From positions 58,442 to 122,441 of the forward strand of contig NZ_MOMB01000005.1 in the NCBI RefSeq assembly GCF_002752165.1: DNA of 64,000 bases, read 5' to 3'. A program made the position numbers and the translations under genes. The notes below the pieces were generated by a model, which saw nothing but the letters and a program-made list of their open reading frames with translations, had not been told where the DNA came from and did no database searches. Source of the DNA: Erwinia sp. OLFS4. Lineage in GTDB: Bacteria; Pseudomonadota; Gammaproteobacteria; Enterobacterales; Enterobacteriaceae. Positions 1 through 10,232 of this stretch are shown here, in pieces (within the stretch, counting starts at the first letter, position 1; each line of letters begins with the position of its first letter).

Positions 1-251
1 TGTTTATGGTTTTTTTAATTAATAAAATGCGGATGTTAACGGCAGGGGCGTTAAATAAGTTGTCATGATGTGATCGTGGTCGAAAATAACCCGAAAGAAG
101 AGATTGAAAAACAGCCAGTAAGGTGAATGATAATGTTAATAAGTGGTGAAATTCGGGTGAAGTGAGTTATTACAGCGCCAATGTTTTGTTTTGTGATCTT
201 TGGCGCAAATATGTTAGTCAGCGCGTCAGGTAACTGTTTAACGGCTGACAA

Positions 252-890
252 TCAGGCGATTTCGGTTTTCTCGGGATATTCGCACAGGTCTTCAATGATA
301 CAGGCCCCGCAGCGAGGTTTACGCGCCACGCAGGTGTAGCGGCCATGCAGAATTAGCCAGTGGTGGCAGTCAACTTTAAACTCAGCAGGTACCACTTTTA
401 GTAATCGCGCTTCCACCTGTTCAACGTTACTGCCAGGGGCGAAACGGGTGCGGTTGGAGACACGAAAAATATGCGTATCGACGGCAATAGTAGGCCAGCC
501 GAATGCGGTATTAAGTACAACATTTGCCGTTTTTCTGCCTACGCCTGGCAGGGCTTCCAGCGCCAGGCGATCTTCCGGAACGATGCCACCATGCTTTTCC
601 AGTAAAATACGGCAGGTTTTAATGACGTTCTCCGCCTTGCTATTAAACAGACCGATAGTTTTAATATATTGCTTCACCCCATCGACGCCGAGTGCCAGCA
701 TTGCCTGAGGGGTATTGGCCACCGGATAGAGACGGGCTGTGGCTTTGTTAACGCTGACATCGGTGGCCTGTGCAGAAAGCAAAACGGCAATCAGCAGCTC
801 AAAAGGCGTGGTAAAATTCAGCTCGGTTGTCGGGGACGGATTGGCCGCGCGTAAGCGTTCAAGTATCTGACGGCGTTTGAGTTTATTCAC
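252..890 (-). CDS. nth: Endonuclease III (DNA glycosylase/AP lyase)
   Basis: Bifunctional base-excision repair enzyme that removes oxidised pyrimidines and nicks at the abasic site. At 212 residues it is one residue longer than E. coli Nth. The helix-hairpin-helix motif [12 protein letters not shown] carries the catalytic Lys120, and Asp138 lies in VDTHIFRV. The C-terminal [4Fe-4S] ligands Cys187, Cys194, Cys197 and Cys203 show the C-x6-C-x2-C-x5-C spacing. The start ATG overlaps the rsxE stop by 4 bp, so it is probably translationally coupled as the last gene of the rsx operon, as in E. coli. Nothing unusual is visible. Confidence 0.97.
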   Translation of the reverse strand: MNKLKRRQILERLRAANPSPTTELNFTTPFELLIAVLLSAQATDVSVNKATARLYPVANTPQAMLALGVDGVKQYIKTIGLFNSKAENVIKTCRILLEKHGGIVPEDRLALEALPGVGRKTANVVLNTAFGWPTIAVDTHIFRVSNRTRFAPGSNVEQVEARLLKVVPAEFKVDCHHWLILHGRYTCVARKPRCGACIIEDLCEYPEKTEIA

Positions 891-1591
891 GCGGTGCTTC
901 CTGTCTGTCCCGGCAGATTCTCACGGGTAATTTGTGCACGCAGCGCGGCACGTTGTTTCATTTTCTGATCAATCAGATACTTCGCGGCCAGCAGCATGCC
1001 GAGTCCGATAAAGGCTCCGGGCGGTAACATCGCCAGCAACATCGGTGAATCAAAATGAAAAACTTCGATACGCAATGCTTTTGCCCAGGGACCAAGCAAC
1101 TGGTCAGCACCGTTAAAAAGGGTGCCATTGCCGATGATTTCGCGTAAAGAACCCAGTACCACCATGACACTGGTTGCCCCGAGACCAATGGCCATGCCAT
1201 CAAGCGCCGCCAGTGGGATGCGGTTTTTTGACGCTACGGCTTCCGCGCGGCCAACAACGATGCAGTTAGTGACAATGAGTGGAATAAAAATGCCCAACGA
1301 CTGGTTTAGCCCCGGCGCCCAGGCTGCAATCAGCATCTGTACGCAACTGACGACGGCGGCAATAATCATGACGTATATCGGAATACGAATTTCAGAAGGG
1401 ACCCAACGGCGGGAAAGCGAGATACCGCTATTAGTGCAGGTCAGCACCAGGGTGGTGGCCAGTCCGAGCCCCAGTGCATTGGTGGCGGTAGAAGTAACCG
1501 CCAGTAACGGGCAAAGCCCCAGTAGCTGCACCAGCGCAGAGTTATTTTTCCACAGGCCACCAATCAGCAAATTCTTTGCTTCGCTCATCAT
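887..1591 (-). CDS. rsxE: Rsx electron transport complex subunit E
   Basis: Integral membrane subunit of the Rsx/Rnf complex, which in E. coli keeps SoxR reduced and in other bacteria couples NADH-ferredoxin electron flow to ion pumping. The 234-residue protein has about six hydrophobic segments and the family pattern near the N-terminus ([20 protein letters not shown], residues about 14-33) shared with RsxA. It overlaps nth downstream and rsxG upstream by 4 bp each, so the genes are translated from one message. RsxE and RsxA are homologous, and the position in the operon assigns this one as RsxE. Confidence 0.96.
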   Translation of the reverse strand: MMSEAKNLLIGGLWKNNSALVQLLGLCPLLAVTSTATNALGLGLATTLVLTCTNSGISLSRRWVPSEIRIPIYVMIIAAVVSCVQMLIAAWAPGLNQSLGIFIPLIVTNCIVVGRAEAVASKNRIPLAALDGMAIGLGATSVMVVLGSLREIIGNGTLFNGADQLLGPWAKALRIEVFHFDSPMLLAMLPPGAFIGLGMLLAAKYLIDQKMKQRAALRAQITRENLPGQTGSTA

Positions 1592-2220
1592 TGTTCTCCG
1601 CAGGCGGTGAGTGAATTAAGCTGGGGAGGCAGAGTCTCCACAAACAGCGTGGTACGCTTCACGGCGTTTACCACGGCGCGTGGGGTAATGGTTGCCCCGG
1701 TAAACTGGTCGAAATCACCACCATCTTTTTTTACCGCAAAGCGGGGATCGGATTTGCCAGCCACGACTTTACCATTGAAAGATAAGACCCAGTCTGAAAT
1801 TCGCAGGTCAATTTTATCGCCGAGACCCGGCGTTTCATGGTGTTCCACGACCCGGGTACCCAAAACCCTGCCGCTGAAATCTGCGCCGACCAGCAGCTGG
1901 ATATTACCAGAATAACCATCCGGTGCGGTAGTTTCGATGGCGACCGCCACCGGTTTGCCATCGCGTCGGGCCAGATAAAGGTGGTGTGGGGTCATATTAC
2001 CCAGCGCTTTATCTGTGACAACGTAACATTCTCGCTGCAACTTGTTGTTATACATCGCCGGTGGTACCACCTGATCCAGCAGGGTTTTCTGCGCCAGCTC
2101 GGCCTGATGATCAATTGTTGGTTTAGTTACCGCATTAATGACCGCGGTCATGCCGGTGGTAATTGCCGCGAAAATTGCCAGGGTCACCCCGTTTTTACGA
2201 ATCACATCCAGCATATTCAC
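1588..2220 (-). CDS. rsxG: Rsx electron transport complex subunit G (covalent flavoprotein)
   Basis: Periplasm-facing FMN-binding subunit of the Rsx complex. It is 210 residues long with one N-terminal membrane anchor (about residues 10-30) followed by an FMN-binding domain. The flavinylation motif FTGAT ends at Thr177, the residue expected to carry the phosphoester-linked FMN (S/T-G-A-T in the family). ATG codons at 2220 and 2214 are both possible starts; the second (MLDVIRKNG) matches the E. coli N-terminus better. It overlaps rsxE by 4 bp and rsxD by 4 bp. Confidence 0.96.
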   Translation of the reverse strand: MNMLDVIRKNGVTLAIFAAITTGMTAVINAVTKPTIDHQAELAQKTLLDQVVPPAMYNNKLQRECYVVTDKALGNMTPHHLYLARRDGKPVAVAIETTAPDGYSGNIQLLVGADFSGRVLGTRVVEHHETPGLGDKIDLRISDWVLSFNGKVVAGKSDPRFAVKKDGGDFDQFTGATITPRAVVNAVKRTTLFVETLPPQLNSLTACGEQ

Positions 2221-3275
2221 TCCTTTTTGTGACCGTAAACGCGCGGCTGAGTATAGTAATCAATCAGTGGAACGCAAATATTGGCCAGCAGGACGGCAAA
2301 CGCTACGCCGTCCGGGTAACCACCAAAACTGCGGATCAGCCATACCAGCATGCCGATTAGTGCGCCAAATATCAGGCGCCCCTTATTGGTGGTGGAGGCA
2401 GTAACCGGATCGGTGGCAATAAAAAAAGCCCCGAGCATAGTCGCGCCGGAAAACAGATGCATTAGCGGTGAAATAAAGCGATCGGGTGCCAGCAGCCAGC
2501 CGGCAAGCGCACACAGACAAAGCGATAGCAGGAAACTGACTGGAATATGCCAGCGGATCGCCTGGCAGCGAATTAAAAACAGGCCGCCAAGCAGAAAACC
2601 AAGATTGACCCACTGCCAGCCAGCGCCTGCCAGCACACCGTTGTAAATGGGTTGCGCCAGTAGCTGGCTGGCGGAATGACCGGCCGTTAATCCGGTTTTA
2701 AAATTATCCAGCGGCGTGGCCTGGCTGATGCCATCTATCCCTTCACGTAACTGATGAAGCGTTTGTCCGCTGAAGCTATGGCCACTGAAAATAACAGCCA
2801 GTGAATCGATAAAGCCAGCGGATGACGCCTGAAGCTCCACCGGCGGCAGCCAGCTGGTCATCTGCACCGGGAAAGAGATCAGCAGCACAACATAGCCTAT
2901 CATCGCCGGATTAAAAGGGTTCTGACCCAGTCCGCCGTATAGCTGTTTAGCAATGACAATGGCAAAGGCGGTACCGATAACCACCACCCACCAGGGAGCC
3001 AGTGAAGGAATGCTGATGCCCAGTAACAACGCGGTGAGCAGCGCTGAATAATCGTTAAGTGCCGCCAGTACCGGGCTGCGACGTAATTTTAAGGCGAAAC
3101 CTTCTGTTAACAGGGCGGTGAAAACGGCAATCGTCACCTGGATAATATTTCCCCAGCCGAAATAATACCACTGGGCGGCTATACCTGGCACAGCGGCAAA
3201 GACTACCAGCAGCATAATTCTGCTGGTACTGCGGCGATTATGTGTATAGGGAGAGCTTGCAATACGAAACGCCAT
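2217..3275 (-). CDS. rsxD: Rsx electron transport complex subunit D (covalent flavoprotein)
   Basis: Multi-spanning membrane subunit of the Rsx/Rnf complex, homologous to NqrB. The 352-residue protein has many hydrophobic helices. The covalent FMN site is visible as SQATPL, with Thr187 at the same number reported for Vibrio RnfD. It begins next to the rsxC stop (3276), with no gap, and overlaps rsxG by 4 bp. Length and motifs are normal for the family. Confidence 0.96.
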   Translation of the reverse strand: MAFRIASSPYTHNRRSTSRIMLLVVFAAVPGIAAQWYYFGWGNIIQVTIAVFTALLTEGFALKLRRSPVLAALNDYSALLTALLLGISIPSLAPWWVVVIGTAFAIVIAKQLYGGLGQNPFNPAMIGYVVLLISFPVQMTSWLPPVELQASSAGFIDSLAVIFSGHSFSGQTLHQLREGIDGISQATPLDNFKTGLTAGHSASQLLAQPIYNGVLAGAGWQWVNLGFLLGGLFLIRCQAIRWHIPVSFLLSLCLCALAGWLLAPDRFISPLMHLFSGATMLGAFFIATDPVTASTTNKGRLIFGALIGMLVWLIRSFGGYPDGVAFAVLLANICVPLIDYYTQPRVYGHKKE

Positions 3276-5429
3276 TTATTCCTCTTGTTTTTGCTGTCGG
3301 GCGGCTTTTTTTGCTTTAGCGCGGGCAATGGCCGTCTCGACCGCGGCTTTAAGCGCATCCTCTGCGGGAGGGGCGTCAGCGGTACTGCTGCTGTCGGTAA
3401 GCGCGGCTTTTTTTGCTTTAGCGCGGGCAATGGCCGCCGCCACCGCGGCTTTACGCACATCCTCTGCGGGAGGGGAGTCAGCGGTACTGCTGCTGTCGGT
3501 AAGCGCGGCTTTTTTTGCTTTAGCGCGGGCAATGGCCGCCTCGACCGCGGCTTTACGCGCATCCTCTGCGGGAGGGGCGTCAGCGGTACTGCTGCTGTCG
3601 GTGAGCGCGGCTTTTTTTGCTTTAGCGCGGGCAATGGCCGCCTCGATCGCGGCTTTACGCGCATCCTCTGCGGGAGGGGCGTCAGCGGTACTGCTGCTGT
3701 CGGTGAGCGCGGCTTTTTTTGCTTTAGCGCGGGCAATGGCCGCTTCGACCGCAGCTTTACGCGGATCTGTGTTCTGCCGGGTTAGCGGTTCGGTTTCGGC
3801 CTGGATGGCCGCCTGCCGGGCGCGAGCGTCGGCTTTACGTGCTTCGCGCTGGGCGATAATAGCGCTATTATCCGGTATGCTGCCAGCCTGAACCTCAACC
3901 GGGCGTGTCGCGTGACTATTTTTTTCTTTCACCCGTTGCAGGGCGGCATTAATCGTCTGCTGATCGCGCTCACTCACTGCGGTTTTGGCCTGTTGATGGC
4001 GAGCTTCCCGTGCCAGTTTTTCGCGTTCCAGACGGTTCTGGCGCGCTTCAAAACGTGCTTTTGCTTGTGCGGTGCGTTTAGCCTCAAGATCAATAGCCCG
4101 TAATTCGGCTTTCTCCTGCCGGTAATATTGTACCAGCGGTATATTACTCGGACAGACGTAGGCGCACGCGCCGCATTCAATGCAATCATCAATATGGTGT
4201 GCCCGGGCTTTATCATGGTCGCCACCACGGCTGTACCAGTATAGCTGCTGGGGTAGTAAGGCTGCCGGGCAGGCATCCGCACAGGCACTGCAACGAATGC
4301 AGGATTGTTCTGCTTCGGGCTGACCTATCTCATTAGCAGAAGGTGCTAGCAGACAGTTGGTTATTTTCACCACCGGCACATCCAGTGACGGCAGGGTGAA
4401 GCCCATCAGTGGTCCCCCCATAATCACCATTTGTTCGGCCTGCGCTGTAAAACCGGCATGCCGTAACAGATGACTTACCGGAGTACCAAAGCGTCCCCAG
4501 ACATTACCGGGCTGGCCAATTGCCTCGCCGGTAAGGGTAACTACGCGTTCGGTAAGCGCTTCGCCGTCAATGACCGCACGTTTCACTGCATAAGCGGTGC
4601 CGACGTTTTGCATCAGTACGCCAATATCTGACGAGCGGCCACCGTGGGGAACTTCTTTGCCGGTGAGGATTTTAGTCAGCTGTTTTGCGCCGCCGGATGG
4701 GTATTTCGTCGGGATGATACGTAACTGTAAGGTATCCTGACCCGCGAGGGCCTGCTGCAGGGCATAAATCGCCTCGGGCTTATTATCTTCAATGCCAATC
4801 AGTGTGGTTTCTGCCTGTAAAATCCAGGCCAGAATGCGGCTACCTTCCACTACCTCGGTTGCGCAATCCTGCATCAGACGATCGTCTGCGGTGATATAAG
4901 GCTCGCATTCTGCGGCATTGATAATCAGCGTGCGCGTACTGTCCTGCGCACCTTTCAGTTTGACAGCGGTAGGAAAGCCCGCACCGCCCAGCCCGGCAAT
5001 ACCGGCCTGGTGAATATGGTTAATAACTTCACTGCGCGGACGCTGCCGATAGTCGTTCAGCGGATTACGCGGCGTCCAGCGATCATCACCATCTGCTTGC
5101 AGAAAAATACACAGTTCGCTCAGCCCGGAAGGATGAGCCGTCATATGATGGGCTATAGCCGTTATCGTACCGGAGGTTGGGGCATGAACCGGTAGCATGC
5201 GGCCCTGGCCAAAGGTCAGCGGCTGGCCGCGTAACACTTTATCGCCGGGCGTTACACAGATCTCGCCATCATGGCCGATATGCTGTTTTAACGGAATAAT
5301 AAACTGCGAGGCCAGCGGAAGCTGACGCAGAGGGGTGGCGTTTGACTGGGTTTTCATTTCCGGAGGATGAATGCCTCCCTGGAAATCCCAGATACGATCT
5401 TTTTTAAACAGCTTTAACAGGTTATGCAT
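3276..5429 (-). CDS. rsxC: Rsx electron transport complex subunit C with tandem-repeat tail
   Basis: Peripheral subunit that binds NADH and FMN and passes electrons through two [4Fe-4S] clusters. The protein is 717 residues if started at the ATG at 5429 ([16 protein letters not shown]), which aligns with the E. coli start; the frame stays open a further 46 codons upstream, inside rsxB. Two ferredoxin motifs are present, [12 protein letters not shown] and [12 protein letters not shown]. The C-terminus is a long Ala/Lys/Arg-rich, probably helical tail made of four full 34-residue repeats and one partial one. The start overlaps the rsxB stop by 8 bp. Tail length is known to vary among enteric RsxC proteins. 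Confidence 0.95.
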   Translation of the reverse strand: MHNLLKLFKKDRIWDFQGGIHPPEMKTQSNATPLRQLPLASQFIIPLKQHIGHDGEICVTPGDKVLRGQPLTFGQGRMLPVHAPTSGTITAIAHHMTAHPSGLSELCIFLQADGDDRWTPRNPLNDYRQRPRSEVINHIHQAGIAGLGGAGFPTAVKLKGAQDSTRTLIINAAECEPYITADDRLMQDCATEVVEGSRILAWILQAETTLIGIEDNKPEAIYALQQALAGQDTLQLRIIPTKYPSGGAKQLTKILTGKEVPHGGRSSDIGVLMQNVGTAYAVKRAVIDGEALTERVVTLTGEAIGQPGNVWGRFGTPVSHLLRHAGFTAQAEQMVIMGGPLMGFTLPSLDVPVVKITNCLLAPSANEIGQPEAEQSCIRCSACADACPAALLPQQLYWYSRGGDHDKARAHHIDDCIECGACAYVCPSNIPLVQYYRQEKAELRAIDLEAKRTAQAKARFEARQNRLEREKLAREARHQQAKTAVSERDQQTINAALQRVKEKNSHATRPVEVQAGSIPDNSAIIAQREARKADARARQAAIQAETEPLTRQNTDPRKAAVEAAIARAKAKKAALTDSSSTADAPPAEDARKAAIEAAIARAKAKKAALTDSSSTADAPPAEDARKAAVEAAIARAKAKKAALTDSSSTADSPPAEDVRKAAVAAAIARAKAKKAALTDSSSTADAPPAEDALKAAVETAIARAKAKKAARQQKQEE
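3300..3767 (-). repeat. 102-bp in-frame tandem repeat in the 3' end of rsxC
   Basis: Four and a half near-identical 102-bp units lie head to tail; for example, the plus-strand string gcgggcaatg recurs at 3321, 3423, 3525, 3627 and 3729, exactly 102 bp apart. Each unit encodes 34 residues, beginning D-x-R-K-A-A and containing [19 protein letters not shown]. Units differ by only a few codons (for example Ala to Ser before PPAE, or Ile to Val), which points to recent unequal crossing-over or slippage. The last unit ends early and runs into the stop. Confidence 0.95.
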
Positions 5430-6000
5430 GACTGTCCGCTGGGATAACGCGTACCGGAATGGTGTCCAAATTCCATTTCCAGTTGGCTGGCGTAACGGCA
5501 ACCGGCCGCATGTCGATGCAGTCGGTCGGGCAGGGAGCAACGCAGAGATCGCAACCGGTGCACACATCGCTTAGTACGGTATGCATTGCGCGGGTAGCAC
5601 CAACAATGGCATCAACCGGGCAAGCCTGAATACATTTGGTACAACCAATACAGTTGGCTTCATCGATCCAGGCTACTTTTCTCACCGGCTCACGTATTTC
5701 TGCGTCACCGTCAAGAAATTGCGGCTCTACGTTCAGTAAGGCGGCCAGCTTCAGCATGGTTTGTTCCCCACCGGGCGCACATTTATTTATCGCTTCGCCA
5801 TTGTTACCGACGGCGTCGGCATAGGGACGACAGCCAGGATAGCCACATTGACCACACTGACTTTGCGGTAAAAGTGCATCGATTTGCTCGACGATGGGAT
5901 CATCTTCAACTTTAAAGCGCCGTGAGGCATAGCCAAGCAGACCGCCAAAAAACAGGCTAAGTGCGCTGAGTACCGCAATCGCAATCCAGATAGCCGTCAT
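5422..6000 (-). CDS. rsxB: Rsx electron transport complex subunit B (ferredoxin-like)
   Basis: Iron-sulfur subunit of the Rsx complex, 192 residues as in E. coli. A single N-terminal membrane anchor (about residues 4-25) is followed by the [15 protein letters not shown] cluster motif (4Fe-4S domain of the RnfB family) and then two classical ferredoxin motifs, [12 protein letters not shown] and [12 protein letters not shown]. Its ATG shares one base with the rsxA stop, and its own stop lies 8 bp inside rsxC. Confidence 0.97.
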   Translation of the reverse strand: MTAIWIAIAVLSALSLFFGGLLGYASRRFKVEDDPIVEQIDALLPQSQCGQCGYPGCRPYADAVGNNGEAINKCAPGGEQTMLKLAALLNVEPQFLDGDAEIREPVRKVAWIDEANCIGCTKCIQACPVDAIVGATRAMHTVLSDVCTGCDLCVAPCPTDCIDMRPVAVTPANWKWNLDTIPVRVIPADSHA

Positions 6001-6581
6001 CAGAATTTAACCAGTCCGCTAAAGCCCATAAAGGCTAACGCCATCAGTCCGGCGGTGATCAGGGCAATAGAATTGCCCTTAAACGGTGCGGGTACATCCG
6101 CCAGCACCAGGCGTTCGCGCAAGCCGGCAAACAACACCATCACCAGTGAGAAGCCCAGTGAGGCACTGAAGCCAAATACTGCCGCCTGAAGAAAACTGTG
6201 ATTGAGGTTGACGCTTAGCAAAGGCACCGCCAGCACCGCGCAATTGGTGGTAATAAGCGGCAGGAATATGCCCAGCAACCGGTAAAGGCCCGGACTGGTT
6301 TTACGGACTACCATTTCGGTGAACTGCACTACAACGGCAATGACCAGAATATAGGCCATGGTGCGCAGATAGGTCAGATCAAGGGGCAGCAGGATCAAAT
6401 GATTGACCAGCCACGCGCAAATCGAGGCCAGCGTAATCACAAAGGTGGTGGCAAGTCCCATTCCGATTGCCGTTTCCAGTTTTTTGGAAACACCCATGAA
6501 AGGACAAAGGCCAAGGAACTTTACCAGAACGAAATTATTCACCAGTACGGTGCCAATAAATAACAGCAGGTATTCGGTCAT
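6000..6581 (-). CDS. rsxA: Rsx electron transport complex subunit A
   Basis: First gene of the rsxABCDGE-nth operon and an integral membrane subunit paralogous to RsxE. It is 193 residues, like E. coli RsxA, with about six transmembrane helices and the characteristic N-terminal [20 protein letters not shown] stretch. The stop overlaps the rsxB start by one base. The operon promoter should lie in the 130 bp before 6712, but I could not define one by eye. Confidence 0.96.
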   Translation of the reverse strand: MTEYLLLFIGTVLVNNFVLVKFLGLCPFMGVSKKLETAIGMGLATTFVITLASICAWLVNHLILLPLDLTYLRTMAYILVIAVVVQFTEMVVRKTSPGLYRLLGIFLPLITTNCAVLAVPLLSVNLNHSFLQAAVFGFSASLGFSLVMVLFAGLRERLVLADVPAPFKGNSIALITAGLMALAFMGFSGLVKF

Positions 6582-6712
6582 GGTTTAGCCTGAATAATGA
6601 AAGCAATAATTATCGGCGATTCGGGCGCCAGCGACAACCATCTGCACCCAGGGTTAATCCGTAAAGCTGGGCAGAGCGCACTATTGAATAAAATTGCCGG
6701 ATTGTAACAGCT

Positions 6713-7153
6713 TCATGGCGCGGTAAAGGTCGTTTTAACTCTGGCAGAACGTCGCAGATAAATAGCGAAAATTGCTGCAGTCAGCAGAGAAATTAACAGA
6801 TTTCTGGTAGCAATTACATCGCTAACCGGTGAAAAGGCCCAGCTTTTAATCGCCAGGATAACCGTCAATAGCAGCCAGATAATATAGTGGCGCGGTAGTC
6901 GTCCTGAACGCTGATAAAATAACCAGCTAATCCACAGCGTATATAACCAGAGCAGCGTCGCGGTGAGCAGCGATAACAGTAACGGAACCAGCAGACTGGC
7001 CGTCTGGGCAAAAAGATGATTGCGCACCTGCGTATCAAGCAGAAAGCGGTAATAGTGGACGATGACCAGGGTACTGGTCAGCAGAGAGAGCGCTAGCCAG
7101 ATTAACGGTAACCATAACCAGCCACCAATACGCGGTTTTGATTGCTGTATCAA
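6713..7153 (-). CDS. ydgK: DUF2569 inner-membrane protein YdgK
   Basis: A 146-residue membrane protein with four predicted hydrophobic helices, starting with the RIGGWLWLPLIWL segment typical of DUF2569 proteins. In E. coli ydgK also sits immediately upstream of rsxA. No biochemical role is established for the family. The 130-bp gap to rsxA suggests it may be transcribed with or just ahead of the rsx operon. Confidence 0.88.
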   Translation of the reverse strand: MIQQSKPRIGGWLWLPLIWLALSLLTSTLVIVHYYRFLLDTQVRNHLFAQTASLLVPLLLSLLTATLLWLYTLWISWLFYQRSGRLPRHYIIWLLLTVILAIKSWAFSPVSDVIATRNLLISLLTAAIFAIYLRRSARVKTTFTAP

Positions 7154-7250
7154 AACGAATCCTCATTACGGGCAACAGACAGGTGCTGTCGTTGACAGCC
7201 GGGAGGGGATTATACGTATTTTTCCGGCAAATTCACCCGTTCAGGCTTAT

Positions 7251-7466
7251 TTACACTACATAGCGCCAGACGGATTTCGGCACGCAGCCTAAATCAAACA
7301 AGCGGCCGCCAGAGGCCAGTTCTGCCCGACGATGGTCGGCAGCCCGATACATATTGATAAGGTCGTGGTCATCGGTCAGGGTATAATTTAGATGATCGAA
7401 AAGTTTTTCAAGGCTGTCCTGATTATTTACTTTGCGAAATTTTAACAGAAAATCGTGAACTGTCAT
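7251..7466 (-). CDS. cnu: Cnu/YdgT, Hha-family H-NS and oriC-binding modulator
   Basis: A 71-residue member of the Hha/YmoA family that partners H-NS and StpA to silence horizontally acquired AT-rich genes, and binds the cnb site at oriC in E. coli. The sequence is nearly identical to E. coli Cnu over its length, including [26 protein letters not shown] and the C-terminal [11 protein letters not shown]. It lies in the conserved cnu-ydgK-rsx order. Its presence is relevant to the low-GC accessory genes near 55 kb, which are the kind of DNA that H-NS/Hha complexes repress. Confidence 0.97.
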   Translation of the reverse strand: MTVHDFLLKFRKVNNQDSLEKLFDHLNYTLTDDHDLINMYRAADHRRAELASGGRLFDLGCVPKSVWRYVV

Positions 7467-7991
7467 GATAGTGGCAAATTGTCCTGCAAGAGCGAGTGAT
7501 GAGTATATGATGATGTTTTACTGGTTATATAGTAAAAAACGCATAAAGCCGTGAATTTAAGAATTACGCTCAAAAATGCATGACAAAATATTCACTGAGC
7601 CGCAGCATGGCTACAGCAGCGGGTGCAATGAGTGGTTTTTAATCAGCAGACAACGGCTAAGATATGCCTATCTGAAACATTCTAATCTGGATAAGTAAAC
7701 CTCATTTCAACAAAGAGCCGATATCAGCAAGCCGGGCTGCATTTGCTTGTGCCACAAACGCGTTTGTCCGTTTGCACACTTTTTTTGTCAGCGGGATGCG
7801 CTGACATAGCGCACAGCAACCGATGAACAGACGCTAAATTATCCGCATCGCTGGCCGCCTGATGCGACGAGTAAGTCGCTGTTGTGATAAGGTCACAATG
7901 GTTATTTTTGTCGGCTTTCGGCACTTTACACCTTGTTCTGTCTGCCGCTTTCGACTTAAATCATTCACATCCGAGAATGAGAGGAATTTCA
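7467..7991. other. Intergenic region between cnu and ydgJ
   Basis: 525 bp between divergently transcribed cnu and ydgJ, with no convincing gene. It should contain both promoters. The clearest element is a perfect 14-bp palindrome, ACAAACGCGTTTGT, at 7754-7767, which could be an operator for a dimeric regulator; I cannot name the regulator. The ydgJ ribosome site (GAGAGGAA) ends the region. Confidence 0.5.
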
Positions 7992-9032
7992 ATGAGCGAA
8001 AAAATTCGTGTTGGCCTGGTGGGGTACGGCTATGCCAGTAAAACATTTCATGCACCGCTGATTGCCGGAACCGCAGATATGGAACTGGCAGCGGTGTCGA
8101 GTAGTGATGCCGGCAAAGTGCACGCAGACTGGCCAGCCGTGCAGGTTGTGGATGATGCACAGACCTTATTTGATGATCCGGATCTGCAGGTTATTGTTAT
8201 CCCTACGCCTAATGACACACATTTTCCACTGGCAAAAGCGGCGCTTACAGCCGGTAAGCATGTGGTTGTCGATAAACCGTTTACAGTGACGTTGTCACAA
8301 GCGCATGAGCTGAATGCACTGGCTCAGGCGCAGGGATTAATGCTATCGGTTTTTCATAACCGACGTTGGGACAGTGATTTTCTTACGGTGAAGAGTTTGC
8401 TGGCCAGTGGCGAATTGGGGGAAGTGCGTTATTTTGAATCCCATTTTGATCGCTTTCGCCCGGAGGTGCGTCAGCGTTGGCGTGAGCAGAAAGGTGTCGG
8501 CAGCGGTATCTGGTACGATCTTGGCCCGCACTTACTGGATCAGGCGTTACAACTGTTTGGCTCTCCGGTAGCCATTAACGTTGATATGACTGAATTACGT
8601 CCCGGTGCGCAAACCACCGACTATTTTCATGCTCAGTTAATTTATCCGCAAAAACGCGTGGTATTACATGCCAGCATGCTGGTTGCGGCTGAATCGCCGC
8701 GTTATCAGATTCACGGCACCAAAGGCAGTTATGTTAAGTATGGGCTGGACCCGCAGGAAGACAGCCTGAAGGCGGGTGTTCGTCCACCGCAGCAGGACTG
8801 GGGCTATGATATGCGTGACGGACTATTAACCCTGCAGCAGGGCGACAGCCTGGTCGGGAAGAGTCTGCTGACCACCCCGGGGAATTACCCGGCCTATTAC
8901 GCCGCAATTCGCGATGCCATTAGCGGACGCGGCAGCAATCCGGTCAGCGCAGACCAGGCCATTCAGGTAATGGAGCTGATTGAACTGGGATTACAATCTT
9001 CAGAAAAGCGCCAGACCCTGTCCTGTAAGTAG
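7992..9032 (+). CDS. ydgJ: Gfo/Idh/MocA-family oxidoreductase YdgJ
   Basis: Predicted NAD(P)-dependent sugar or polyol oxidoreductase; the substrate of the E. coli homologue is not firmly known. The N-terminal Rossmann motif GLVGYGYASKTFHA lies at about residues 8-21, and the EKP-like motif VDKPFTVT carries the conserved Lys. The frame is open 36 codons further upstream, but I start at ATG 7992 because it has a good ribosome site and gives 346 residues beginning MSEKIRVGLVGYGYA, matching E. coli YdgJ. It converges on add across a strong hairpin. Confidence 0.93.
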   Translation: MSEKIRVGLVGYGYASKTFHAPLIAGTADMELAAVSSSDAGKVHADWPAVQVVDDAQTLFDDPDLQVIVIPTPNDTHFPLAKAALTAGKHVVVDKPFTVTLSQAHELNALAQAQGLMLSVFHNRRWDSDFLTVKSLLASGELGEVRYFESHFDRFRPEVRQRWREQKGVGSGIWYDLGPHLLDQALQLFGSPVAINVDMTELRPGAQTTDYFHAQLIYPQKRVVLHASMLVAAESPRYQIHGTKGSYVKYGLDPQEDSLKAGVRPPQQDWGYDMRDGLLTLQQGDSLVGKSLLTTPGNYPAYYAAIRDAISGRGSNPVSADQAIQVMELIELGLQSSEKRQTLSCK

Positions 9033-9047
9033 GTGATCTCTGCGTTG

Positions 9048-9074
9048 CCTGGCCCCCGCGCGGCAGGGGCCAGG
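9048..9074. terminator. Hairpin between convergent ydgJ and add
   Basis: A perfect 9-bp inverted repeat, CCTGGCCCC at 9048-9056 and GGGGCCAGG at 9066-9074, fills the 44-bp gap between the two converging genes. The GC-rich stem suits a bidirectional terminator, though the T-runs on either side are short, so its termination strength is uncertain. Confidence 0.6.
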
Positions 9075-9076
9075 GT

Positions 9077-10075
9077 TTAACCGGCTACCCGCTGGCACAA
9101 CGCCTGTTTTTCTGCCTCACTGAGAAAGGCCACCTTCAGCCCGTTTTGCTGGGCCTGATGTATCTGCGCTGGCGTCAGGCCGGCTGCCGGTGCAGCCAGC
9201 CGGTATTCATCCGGCAAATCAACACCCTGAACCGCCGGGTCATCACTGTTTATCGTCGCCAGAATGCCATGTTCCAGAAACGCTTTTAGCGGATGGGTTG
9301 CCAGCGACGCCACGGTACTGGTCTGAATGTTGGACGTGAGACAGGACTCAATGCCAATACCCTGCACGGCGAGGAAATCCATCAGGGCAGGGTCATCAAT
9401 TGCCCGCACACCATGGCCAATGCGTTCTGCACCCAGTTCACGAATAGCCTGCCAGATACTTTCAGCCCCGGCGGCTTCACCGGCGTGGACGGTAATGTGG
9501 AATCCGGCATCACGAGCACAATTAAAATGGTGTAAAAATTCGCTGCCGGGAAAGCCAAGTTCATCTCCGGCCAGATCAACCGCCGTGATGGCATCGCGAT
9601 GTGCCAACAGGCCTTCCAGCTCGCGCAGGCAGGCTTCTGTGCCAAAAGTACGGCTCATAATGCCAATCAGGCGTACTTCGACAGCCACCTGCCGGCAGGC
9701 TGTGCGGATGCCGTCCGCCACCGCTTCCACCACGCCGCTAATGGGCAGATTATGTGCCATCGCCATATAGCCCGGCGAGAAACGCAGTTCGGCATAATCA
9801 ATGCCTGCCCGGGCGGCGTCTTCCACATTTTCCATAGCGACACGGCGACAGGCATCCAGTGATCCCAGAACCTTAACCCCCCAGTCCAGTTTGTTGAGAA
9901 AGCTCACTAAATCTGGCTCGTTGCGGGTTACCTGCACGTGTGGCCGCAGCTGTTCCAGGCTGGTGGCGGGCAGCTGAACATTAAACTCACGTCCTAATTC
10001 AAGAATCGTCTGCGCACGGATATTGCCATCAAGATGGCGGTGGAGGTCTGTCAGAGGAAGGTGATGATCGATCAC
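9077..10075 (-). CDS. add: Adenosine deaminase
   Basis: Cytoplasmic purine salvage enzyme converting adenosine and deoxyadenosine to inosine forms. It is 332 residues against 333 in E. coli. Zinc ligands are His12 and His14 (LHRHLDGN), His197 (TVHAGEAAG) and Asp278 (NSDDP); Glu200 in HAGE is the proton donor. The start is GTG at 10075, giving [10 protein letters not shown], which aligns with the E. coli N-terminus. Confidence 0.96.
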   Translation of the reverse strand: MIDHHLPLTDLHRHLDGNIRAQTILELGREFNVQLPATSLEQLRPHVQVTRNEPDLVSFLNKLDWGVKVLGSLDACRRVAMENVEDAARAGIDYAELRFSPGYMAMAHNLPISGVVEAVADGIRTACRQVAVEVRLIGIMSRTFGTEACLRELEGLLAHRDAITAVDLAGDELGFPGSEFLHHFNCARDAGFHITVHAGEAAGAESIWQAIRELGAERIGHGVRAIDDPALMDFLAVQGIGIESCLTSNIQTSTVASLATHPLKAFLEHGILATINSDDPAVQGVDLPDEYRLAAPAAGLTPAQIHQAQQNGLKVAFLSEAEKQALCQRVAG

Positions 10076-10190
10076 GCGGCACTCTCTTATGTTATCGGCT
10101 TGAAAAGTGCAAACCAGTATAAAAACACCCAGTTCAATGAAGCCAGTATTATTAACAATAAATCTGGTTTAAAGCGGCAACCGGGCGGGT

Positions 10191-10215
10191 AAAAAAAAGC
10201 GCGCTTGCGCGCGCC
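10191..10215 (-). terminator. Rho-independent terminator after ydgA
   Basis: On the minus strand, GGCGCGCGC-AA-GCGCGC is followed directly by eight T residues, 18 bp beyond the ydgA stop. This is a classical intrinsic terminator for the ydgA transcript and insulates it from add. Confidence 0.88.
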
Positions 10216-10232
10216 AATCTATAAATTATAGC

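Noticed and set aside
63..251. 62-codon open frame on the minus strand left of nth
   Set aside because: No ribosome site and no recognisable family. The region more likely holds the promoter of the next gene beyond the left edge.
3300..3767. Regular repeats that could suggest a CRISPR array
   Set aside because: The whole 102-bp unit is repeated with no variable spacers, and it is in frame inside rsxC.
3203..3891. Long open frames on both strands across the rsxC repeats
   Set aside because: They are produced by the 102-bp periodicity (a multiple of three) and the GC-rich codons of the repeat; the rsxC frame explains the region fully.
7724..7924. 66-codon minus-strand open frame in the cnu-ydgJ gap
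   Set aside because: Low-complexity hydrophilic translation, no ribosome site, and it overlaps a likely operator palindrome.
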